From: Bacillus sp. PK3_68
GTDB lineage: Bacteria > Bacillota > Bacilli > Bacillales > Domibacillaceae
DNA: 64,000 bases
Assembly: GCF_003600835.1 (NCBI RefSeq)
Contig: NZ_NQYC01000001.1
Span: 2,312,001-2,376,000 of the forward strand
Reading direction: 5' to 3'
The notes under the pieces are model-generated. The model saw only the letters and a program-made list of their open reading frames with translations, did no database searches and was not told where the DNA came from. This document shows positions 9,401 to 16,018 of the stretch, piece after piece; positions within the stretch are counted from its first letter, which is position 1, and each line of letters starts with the position of its first letter. Both the position numbers and the translations under genes were made by a program.

Positions 9401-10874
9401 CATAATCAATGCCACTACCATCAGCCTCTGTATTCCAACCTGCAAATACATAACCATTCTTCGTAAGATTTCCTGTATTGCCTAAAATGGTAACAGATTC
9501 TCCCTCTTCATAAGCGTTGGTATCAACTGGAATAGTGCCATTAGTGTAACCATTTCCATCGTAGCTGACAGTGTGCGTAGCTGCTGCTGGAACTAATCCA
9601 AAATCCTTACTTGTGCCAGTCAAACTGCTAATTTTCTTTAACTCCCCATGCAGCAGTACCATTATAAAGTTACCTTGAGTATCGACTAAATACGTCCACT
9701 CCTCAGCATAATCCTCAACTAAAGCAGGCTGAACTGTCTTATTGCCGACAATCCAATGCTCTCCATCATTTTTCAAGGCAACAAAATAGCCATTTGACCA
9801 GTCCGGCGCCCATGATTCTACTAACCCGTATACATCTGAGCCGCTAGCGTAAAGGTCTAATGAATAAAGTATTCTGTTAGACTCTATATACAAAGGTTCC
9901 CGCTTCCAGCTCCCTGATTTATTTGAATGGATATAAGCGGTAGTCGATTGAAAATTCTCTACTGAATTATAGTTTGGATAATAAGCAAAATAGACATTCC
10001 CACCATCATCTAATGTTAAAGGTGTATAACGATAATCTTTTGCCTCAGAAACTGCATCAACTAACTTTTGTGCTGTCGGAAAGCTTAAATCAGAAACTTT
10101 TTTACTTGTGTAGTAGTAATTGCCATAGTAATCATTCTGATTATCCTCTTTGACATAAGCGATATGCACTGCATCACTTCCATCAATAGCAACATCCGGA
10201 TCATGTATTTCACCAGTTCCCCCAGACCCTTGTGCCAAAGTGTCTATCTTCCAAGAGCCTGTTGAATTTGAGGCGTACTTTAAGTAATGATCATGATTTT
10301 CAGCATAGTCGTATATATAAACTATATGTACTTTGCCAGTATTATCTACCGCAATCGCTGGATCATAAAAATTTTTCCATCCCCTTGAATCGCTATATGC
10401 TTCGATTTCTTGGAACGACCAAGCATTTCCGTCGAATACACCGTATTTTACACCACGATGGCTTTCTACCCCTGACCCTTTCTCATGCTTAAAAACTAAG
10501 TGAAGTTTGCCATCCGAGTCCACAGCTAAATCTAATGAATCACTAAAACTTGTATCCCCTGTTAAAGATGTTGTGACGCTTGTTAAAAGTACCCAGTCAC
10601 TGCCGTTCCACTTTTTAATAGCAATTTCACTAGCGTTTATTTTATGAGCGAGATAAATTTCTCCATTCGGTCCCTTCGCCAACGTATTAAAGGCCCACGT
10701 ATTTTGATCATAAGTGTGAATCATTGTTTCTTTAATCGTATTTTCATCTGATGATGTATGATCAGCACTGTTTGCAGCTGATTGAGCCGGAAAATAACTG
10801 ACTAATTGTATGAGCATAATAAAAACCACAAATATAGCTTTCATAGAAAATGAGCTTTCCTTCTTTCCTTTCAT
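6414..10874 (-). CDS. giant mosaic surface protein: propeller-like repeats, InlB-type and cadherin-like repeats, three SLH
   Basis: A 1486-residue exported wall protein. Residues 1-34 are a signal peptide. About 50-430 holds repeated strands of the type GKLHLVFKHE, GKVHIVYIYD and DAVHIAYVKE with W-bearing linkers, as in beta-propeller or sialidase-like folds. Residues about 435-510 form an InlB B-repeat/Flg_new unit (GYVFAGWNTEADGSGI). Two cadherin-like beta-sandwich repeats follow (about 515-710, each starting LSNL-VSxGxLSPxF). Next is an atrophied Ig domain (about 715-805), then three more InlB-type repeats ending near 1040 (GYTFAGWYKDSQLTDAY and similar). A linker domain starting EEIVVDVVSGDKLL leads to three C-terminal SLH domains (about 1280-1475: GFKDGTFRPDETVTRAQ and two more). 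All modules are binding or spacing modules with no enzyme motif, so an adhesin or matrix protein is likely. AAGGAGAGAG precedes ATG. Confidence 0.85.
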   Translation of the reverse strand: MKGKKESSFSMKAIFVVFIMLIQLVSYFPAQSAANSADHTSSDENTIKETMIHTYDQNTWAFNTLAKGPNGEIYLAHKINASEIAIKKWNGSDWVLLTSVTTSLTGDTSFSDSLDLAVDSDGKLHLVFKHEKGSGVESHRGVKYGVFDGNAWSFQEIEAYSDSRGWKNFYDPAIAVDNTGKVHIVYIYDYAENHDHYLKYASNSTGSWKIDTLAQGSGGTGEIHDPDVAIDGSDAVHIAYVKEDNQNDYYGNYYYTSKKVSDLSFPTAQKLVDAVSEAKDYRYTPLTLDDGGNVYFAYYPNYNSVENFQSTTAYIHSNKSGSWKREPLYIESNRILYSLDLYASGSDVYGLVESWAPDWSNGYFVALKNDGEHWIVGNKTVQPALVEDYAEEWTYLVDTQGNFIMVLLHGELKKISSLTGTSKDFGLVPAAATHTVSYDGNGYTNGTIPVDTNAYEEGESVTILGNTGNLTKNGYVFAGWNTEADGSGIDYEPDATFQMGTNHIILFAKWVPELSKNADLSNILVSNGTLSPVFSSGTTNYTVNVANSLTSINIMPTVAHSKAAITINGSNATSGNAKNIPLHVGENTITVIVTAEDGISTKTYSVTVTRAASSNNDLSNLTVSKGELSPNFASSITSYTVTVENNVNSIDLTSTTADSTATLTVNGNHTDNSSPVSIPLNVGANTATIIVTAQNGETKTYQIIITREAPSDAELAQRDKDSLSIGYRDGDSQTSVTQNVTLPESGDNGSVIKWTSSHADFMSNQGIVTRPKFTEGNQTITLTATITKGETTLTKVFTLTMPTLEGYTVTYNENGAISGSVPGIEKYDPAQSVAVKENLGSLIKTGYTFTGWNTKSDGTGIAYKAGDSFTIEQNITLYAQWKLNQYTVTFNVDGGTSIESAVVNHGETLIKPLDPSKTGYTFAGWYKDSQLTDAYHFDRDTITQDTTLYSKWDIQSYKVTFNVNGGSAIASSSVVYNNKLEKPKDPKRPGYVFAGWYKDEKFKNKFIFDTLITDDMTLYARWSSNSGGGNPTPSPVTEEIVVDVVSGDKLLVQTPIKRTTAPDGTVRDDVTFTREKADESISKLNNTIDKTARIVIPDLNDQVSETMINVPQLAMKALENGKASLEIQTENARLFVPDASISGFVDDLFFHMVPVKDEAGHNAIKELAKQEKLVREITNGNVSTIKILGRPMTIETNMQNRPVTITIPLPANLPQEVINNMAIFIEHSDGTKEVIQGSLVEFKPGKQGIKFDVQKFSTFTVMYMEGAADYFSPNKKGEHELYIHGFKDGTFRPDETVTRAQTAAMLVRNLDKTYNGTSSYTDTKGSFAFKEIEMAREAGIIFGFKDGTFRPEQPITRAQMAAIASRWVDQMCKKETDSTLCHPTKPAINFKDVPADHWAAKAIGHASKIGIINGFSNGFFKPEQPITRAQIVIMLNRLFKRGPLHEVKKQTFKDVKMDHWAFKEIEEAATNHKYQINKDGKEILVP

Positions 10875-11512
10875 TAACTCTCTCCTTTATCTTTTATTAA
10901 TTTCTGCTTAATACTAACTTCCTAATTATTTGGCTACCTCTCGTTCTTCTGATAGATACAATTTAAAATGAGAAAGCGATTTGCCTGGATCACCTCATAC
11001 ACCCGTATTGAATGGATATTTCGCCAAACTTATACATGGATTACTCAAATTTTTGATATTATTATACAACATAAGACCTAATATTTGTGAAAAAAATAAA
11101 TATTCAGAAATTATATTTCCCAATGACTTTATCTATCCTATCCATCCTTTAAGCTATAAATATATGATTTATGTACGCCTTTTATTTTGAAAAAAGGAAT
11201 CCACGTGCCCTCATATAACCTTAAGAGATTTTAAGATTTAAGTTCAACATTTTTCCTTTAAGCGTTTCCGGATTATTAATTTTATTAAAAGGAAAAGAAC
11301 TCACTTATAGAGCTTAATTTTTAATATAAACATTCGAACTAAAAGAATGTTTTCTCCTTACTTTCGAAAGCTCTTCAGCCTATGGATATCTTTTACTATT
11401 AATAAAATAAACGAAATATGGACAAATATCCTACTATTTCCTTGCCTGATCATCTGCTATCCAAAAAAGAAGCCATTTTATAAAATGGCTTCTTTTTATT
11501 TACAAATTCCTC
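10875..11512. other. AT-rich gene-free stretch
   Basis: A 638-base spacer upstream of the mosaic SLH gene and downstream of the subtilase gene. Apart from the terminator at 11463-11496 I see no gene, RNA or repeat. It probably carries the promoter of the minus-strand SLH gene, but no convincing -35/-10 pair stands out. Confidence 0.4.
11463..11496. terminator. bidirectional terminator of the large subtilase gene
   Basis: AAGAAGCCATTTTA pairs exactly with TAAAATGGCTTCTT. A five-T run follows on the plus strand, and the A run at 11463-11468 supplies the minus-strand T run. It starts 17 bases past the stop of the gene ending at 11513. Confidence 0.85.
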
Positions 11513-14500
11513 TTACAAACTTTTCTTTACCGTAACAACTATAGAACTTTTATTTCCTGCCTTGTCCTTTGCTTCCATTGTTATTCTTGTGCCAGCTGCA
11601 TACGCTTTATCCAGCTGGATCGTAAAACTGCCATCTTCATTCGTAGCCGTTTCACCTGCTACGTTGTTATTTACTTTCACTACAACCGTTCCAGGCTCAT
11701 TCAGTTTACCGGAAATGGCCGTCGTTTTCTCGCTTACTACAGGCATAATCAAAAAAACAGGGGCAGCCGTGTCTTTTAATACATTCGTATAGGCTGGTTT
11801 ACTTTCCTGGCCCATTTGATCTTTTGCTTTTACCATCACCTTCGTGTTGACAGGCAGTTCAGTTAGTAAAGAAACGGTGAAATTACCTTCCTCATCTGAT
11901 AATACTTCACCCAGTTCTTCAACAATCTGAAGACGGGTATCAACCCGATAAAGTTTGACTGACGCTCTTTCGGATACCTTACCGCTCACAAAGCTGGATG
12001 TATGGTAAATCGGATTTACTTTTCCCAGAACAGGAGCTGTTTTATCTTGAACAGTGACAACTTCTTCCGTTTTCAACCCGGCATAATCTGTTATAGTAAC
12101 CGTTACGTTTGTTCCAGCCGGTAACTTTCCAACAGTAACTTTAAACTTGCCTTGTCCATCTGTCGCAACCGGTGCTTTCGTAATCGGCAGTGAATTAATC
12201 TGCACATGAATTTTTGCTTCTTCACTCACTTTTCCTTCGAAAAGGGAGCTGGCATCATTCAATTTAATAGTGTCAGCAAGCAGTTGAGGAGCTAATGTAT
12301 CTTTTTCCACTGTGACAGTCACTGGTGCACTTTCCAATGCTTTCGGTTTAGCCAAATCTTTAGCCATTAATGTAATCTGTGTGCCTGGAGCTCTGCGATT
12401 CACTAACATGTTAAATCGTCCGGTCGCATCCGTTTTAACTGTACCGACTACTTTTCCATCAATCAAAGCTGTAACTGTAGCGGCTTCACTCACTTTTCCT
12501 TCTACATATTTAGAAGTTTCATAGATTGGCTGAATAGAGTTTGTTTGAATAACTGGATTGGTTCCATCCGTCACCGTAACCTTTTTCTCAGACTTGGCTG
12601 TGCCGCTGTCCCAGAAGATAAAAGTGATCGGTGTATTAGCAGCCAGCTGTGGCAATGTAACTGTGAAATTTCCGTCTTTATCTGTCGTAACTGATTTAAT
12701 CTTGTTCTCGCCCACCTTTACTTCCACCCGGCCTTCTTCACTTAATTGGCCGGTCATCACTTGCTCACCTTTATCGGTCAAAACAATAGTTTGCGGTGAA
12801 AGCAGCTTAGGCGGAATACGGTCTTCTATTACCGCTGCACTCGTTAATTTGCTTTTATTTTGTGCTGTATCTGTTGCCTCTAAAGAAAGCTTCGTGCCTT
12901 TTGGCAATTTTTCTACAAGTTGAAGTTTAAACGAATTATTTTCACTTGTTGCTGTTCCAAGTGTTTTTTGAACAATTCCTTTTGAATCGACGACAGAAAC
13001 TTTAACTGTCGCTGCTTCATTTACACTGCCTTCAATGTAATTGGAAGTATTGTAGACAGGATTTACTTTTCCGATTACCGGAGCTGTTTCGTCTTTTACT
13101 ACAGTCTCAACGGTTGTTACATTTGGTTCTTTGGCATTATCTTTAATAATAAGTTTAACCTGATCGCCTGCTTTTAACTTGCCGGCTGCTAATTTAAAGT
13201 TGCCATTTGCATCGGTTGCTATTGGTGTTTTCGTCAAAAGCGTACTGCCTATTTGCGCCTGTACTTTTGCTTCTTCACTTACTTGCCCTTCAATCAACGC
13301 CTTTGCATCTGAAGCGAGGACCTTTTGCAATACAGGAGCTACTGTATCTTTTAAAACAGCTACTGTTTTTTCTTCTGTTTGTTTTGTACCAATGGCTGCT
13401 TTCACAGTAACTATTGAGCCAACAGGCAAATAGCCAATTTTAATTTTAAAGTGGCCCGCCGCATCAGTATCCTGGGTAACTACTTTACCAGTACTGTTGA
13501 CTTTCACTGTCACTTTCGCTTTTGCTTTTGCACCGATGTCCCCTTCAACATACTGAGAACTGTCATACAGTTCATTCACTGCGATAATTTCAATAGGCAA
13601 GTAGGCTTCCAATGCTTTCTTGGCGTCAATCAATTTTCCGCTAGCAACATAAGCTCCTCCTGATGTCATCGCCTTGCCAGTTGTTTTTAATGCATTCATT
13701 ATTTCTGCAGGTGTACCGCTGGAATGGACGCCCATCATTAAAGCAGCAACACCTGTGACATGTGGAGCAGCCATTGACGTTCCATTATTGTACTCATATT
13801 CATTAAATCTAATGACTCTCTCTGGATATTCTAAATTCACTTTTGTCGTTGCTGGATTTAGCGAAGAATAAAAATCAGCATAAGGAATAGAACGAACCTG
13901 GTAATTGCTAGATTCATAGGCTGTTCCACTCACGCCTTCTACGTCACCGGCGTAAAACTCATCGATGACATGAATCCCTAACATATCGGTAACAAATGAG
14001 CTTTCTTCATTGCCCCAAATCGCATCACGACCTGAAAGCAGCAAGCTGCCCCCGTCATTCATATACGTTTCCAAGGAATAAGTATCTGTGCTGGTCAAAG
14101 GAAATTCATCAGCTGTCCCATAAGCATCACCGGTAAACCAAATGACTGTTTTATATTTCTTTAACGTGTTGGCATCTGGTCCATTTTCTGATTGATTGAT
14201 TGTTTGAGTTGTATACGTATAACCCAGAGACTTTAATAACTCTTGATAAATAGATAGGTAAGAGCCCATATCCGCATCTGATTCATCATCATCCACTAAC
14301 AGTACTGGAGACGATTTGTCTCCCAAGAAATTCATTGCTTTTTGAAAAGCCGCTTTTCTCTCTGTAAGGCTGGCGATATGTTCAAAACCAAACCCATTGA
14401 CGATGGCTTTGTAATTGCTTCCTTTTACTTCTACTCCTGCTCCGAGGCGGGGCAAAGAAACGGGATCACGATGAGGAACTGTACTTAATATTGATACGCC

Positions 14501-15643
14501 AGGAGCTGACACATCGACTGACGACTTGCCATAGTTAGAAAAGCCCGCTAGTCTCCCTTGATTATCAACCGCTGCTACCGTAAGGATATTTGCACTCTTG
14601 TAACTGGCTGGATAAGAAGGCATCGAATCAATATTGCGCCCATCATTTCCAGCGGCCGCAACAAATAACATTCCTGAATCAGCAATCGCCCGTTCTAATG
14701 CATCTCCCGCAGTGCCATCATCACCACCCCAACTATTGTTGGAAATTTTCACTCCCATACTCTGCGCATATTCAATGGCTTGAATGGCATCAAACGTTGA
14801 CCCGCCATCGGGACCAAGAAATTTAAGCGGCATAATTTTAGCATTCGGCGCAATGCCGGCAACTCCTTGTGCATTATCCATGCTTGCTGCGATGGTGCCG
14901 GATACGTGCGTTCCATGTTCGTCCCCATCTTCTTCATCATAGACAGTATTATCATTATTAAAGAAGTCCCAGCCATGAATATCATCTACATACCCGTTGC
15001 CATCGTCATCGACATGAGGCTGGCCGTTCTTTTCCTTTTCATTCGTCCATATCTTATCGGCCAAATCTGGATGATTAATGTCTGTTCCTGTGTCAATCAC
15101 AGCAACCACTGTTTCCTGCAAATGTTTATCCTTAATGAAATTCCAAGCTTCTGGCAGGTTAATATCCATGTCAGGCTTACCTGTCTGCCCTAAAATTGTC
15201 TGTCCTGTATTATTTAATCCCCATAACTCATTGGAATAAGAATCATTTGTGAATCCCGCTGCCGCATACTGATAGTTAGGCTGCACATGGGCAATCGACT
15301 TATCCTGGGTAAGAGTCTTCATTAGCCCTTTGGCCGTCTGTTTTTTTGCATCAAATGTAACGAGGGCTACATTCTTATTTTTAACCTTCTTATTTACTTT
15401 GAGGCCATGAGTCTTTAAGACACTTTCCGGCTTCATTCCTTTCTTAAACTGAACAATCAACTCTCCCGGAACGCTCTCTTGCTTTTTCTTCTCTCGATCC
15501 GGCAAAGATAAAGAATGCGCGTTTCCTTCTTTTAATTTATCCATTGCTGTGTTCTCTTCTTCTGCTTTGACCGGACTGGCCCCTACAGAAAATGCAGAAA
15601 ACAAAAGTACTCCCGCTAATGCCGCTGAATATATGTTTTTCAC
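11513..15643 (-). CDS. large secreted subtilase (S8) with an inserted domain and a long Ig-like repeat tail
   Basis: A 1376-residue extracellular serine protease. Residues 1-27 are a signal peptide and about 57-127 an inhibitor-type propeptide (PGELIVQFKKG, VQPNYQY). The catalytic triad is Asp184 (VAVIDTGTDINHPDL), His243 (HGTHVSGT) and Ser623 (NGTSMAAPHVTG), with oxyanion Asn333 (AAGNDG). Usually about 100 residues separate Asn and Ser; here about 290 do, because a domain of roughly 225 residues (about 388-612) is inserted. That insert reads like a Rossmann/GATase-type unit (PVLLVDDDESDADMG, YKTVIWFTGDAYG, YMNDGGSLLLSGRDAIWG). Residues about 690-1376 are eight or so Ig-like repeats (Big_6-like) with recurring VSEEAKVQVQI and DTAAPV units. 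No SLH or LPXTG anchor is present. The start is GTG with GAGAGGAAAGG upstream. Confidence 0.88.
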   Translation of the reverse strand: MKNIYSAALAGVLLFSAFSVGASPVKAEEENTAMDKLKEGNAHSLSLPDREKKKQESVPGELIVQFKKGMKPESVLKTHGLKVNKKVKNKNVALVTFDAKKQTAKGLMKTLTQDKSIAHVQPNYQYAAAGFTNDSYSNELWGLNNTGQTILGQTGKPDMDINLPEAWNFIKDKHLQETVVAVIDTGTDINHPDLADKIWTNEKEKNGQPHVDDDGNGYVDDIHGWDFFNNDNTVYDEEDGDEHGTHVSGTIAASMDNAQGVAGIAPNAKIMPLKFLGPDGGSTFDAIQAIEYAQSMGVKISNNSWGGDDGTAGDALERAIADSGMLFVAAAGNDGRNIDSMPSYPASYKSANILTVAAVDNQGRLAGFSNYGKSSVDVSAPGVSILSTVPHRDPVSLPRLGAGVEVKGSNYKAIVNGFGFEHIASLTERKAAFQKAMNFLGDKSSPVLLVDDDESDADMGSYLSIYQELLKSLGYTYTTQTINQSENGPDANTLKKYKTVIWFTGDAYGTADEFPLTSTDTYSLETYMNDGGSLLLSGRDAIWGNEESSFVTDMLGIHVIDEFYAGDVEGVSGTAYESSNYQVRSIPYADFYSSLNPATTKVNLEYPERVIRFNEYEYNNGTSMAAPHVTGVAALMMGVHSSGTPAEIMNALKTTGKAMTSGGAYVASGKLIDAKKALEAYLPIEIIAVNELYDSSQYVEGDIGAKAKAKVTVKVNSTGKVVTQDTDAAGHFKIKIGYLPVGSIVTVKAAIGTKQTEEKTVAVLKDTVAPVLQKVLASDAKALIEGQVSEEAKVQAQIGSTLLTKTPIATDANGNFKLAAGKLKAGDQVKLIIKDNAKEPNVTTVETVVKDETAPVIGKVNPVYNTSNYIEGSVNEAATVKVSVVDSKGIVQKTLGTATSENNSFKLQLVEKLPKGTKLSLEATDTAQNKSKLTSAAVIEDRIPPKLLSPQTIVLTDKGEQVMTGQLSEEGRVEVKVGENKIKSVTTDKDGNFTVTLPQLAANTPITFIFWDSGTAKSEKKVTVTDGTNPVIQTNSIQPIYETSKYVEGKVSEAATVTALIDGKVVGTVKTDATGRFNMLVNRRAPGTQITLMAKDLAKPKALESAPVTVTVEKDTLAPQLLADTIKLNDASSLFEGKVSEEAKIHVQINSLPITKAPVATDGQGKFKVTVGKLPAGTNVTVTITDYAGLKTEEVVTVQDKTAPVLGKVNPIYHTSSFVSGKVSERASVKLYRVDTRLQIVEELGEVLSDEEGNFTVSLLTELPVNTKVMVKAKDQMGQESKPAYTNVLKDTAAPVFLIMPVVSEKTTAISGKLNEPGTVVVKVNNNVAGETATNEDGSFTIQLDKAYAAGTRITMEAKDKAGNKSSIVVTVKKSL

Positions 15644-15747
15644 TGCCTTTCCTCTCTTTCCATTAGGAATAAAAGCTTTAAAGTTACTTATATATCGGCA
15701 TATATATCTATTACTTTTAGCCCTAGTTTCTTTTTATTTAATAAATA

Positions 15748-15756
15748 TTTCGACAA
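15748..15756 (-). promoter_or_regulatory. Spo0A-like box upstream of the subtilase
   Basis: The minus strand reads CTTGTCGAA, eight of nine matches to the Spo0A box TTTGTCRAA, about 105 bases before the subtilase start. Short sites occur by chance, so this is a candidate only. Related TGTCGA-type sites lie upstream of other surface genes (see findings). Confidence 0.35.
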
Positions 15757-15784
15757 GTATATAAAAGAATGGTCATCAATAAAT

Positions 15785-15821
15785 AAAAACAGAGAGCTGA
15801 TAAACAGCTCTCTGTTTTTAA
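15785..15821. terminator. second hairpin terminator downstream of the S-layer gene
   Basis: AAAACAGAGAGCTG pairs exactly with CAGCTCTCTGTTTT around a four-base loop, with T or A runs on both sides. It lies about 150 bases past the first S-layer terminator and may insulate the subtilase promoter from S-layer read-through. Confidence 0.75.
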
Positions 15822-15973
15822 ACTACTATATGAACATACCCAGTTGCTAAATATCTACAGAGTAAACACCTAATTTTCTCTAAATATTTTAACAACTTAT
15901 TTTCATTGAATTTCCTCTTCATCTAAACGATAGGATTTAAAGGGCTCTATTTTTGAGTAAGTAACAATATAAA

Positions 15974-16003
15974 ATAAAGGAGCTGTCCAATGACAGCCCC
16001 CCT
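15974..16003 (-). terminator. terminator of the S-layer gene
   Basis: On the minus strand GGGCTGTC pairs with GACAGCTC around ATTG, followed by TTTATTTTA. It begins about 15 bases past the S-layer stop codon. Confidence 0.8.
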
Positions 16004-16018
16004 ATTTTTAGTCTACCT

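Larger units (their letters stand above)
15644..16018. other. spacer with two terminators and the subtilase promoter region
   Basis: Between the S-layer gene and the subtilase gene, both on the minus strand. It holds terminators at 15785-15821 and 15974-16003 and a Spo0A-like box at 15748-15756. No coding sequence is visible. Confidence 0.5.

Noticed and set aside
10981-11190. 69-codon open frame upstream of the mosaic SLH gene
   Set aside because: No ribosome site and an Ile/Tyr/Asn-rich composition as expected from AT-rich spacer DNA.
12312-13433. Plus-strand Val/Ser/Thr-rich open frames opposite the subtilase repeats
   Set aside because: They are antisense shadows of the repeated Ig-like domains on the minus strand and lack starts with ribosome sites.
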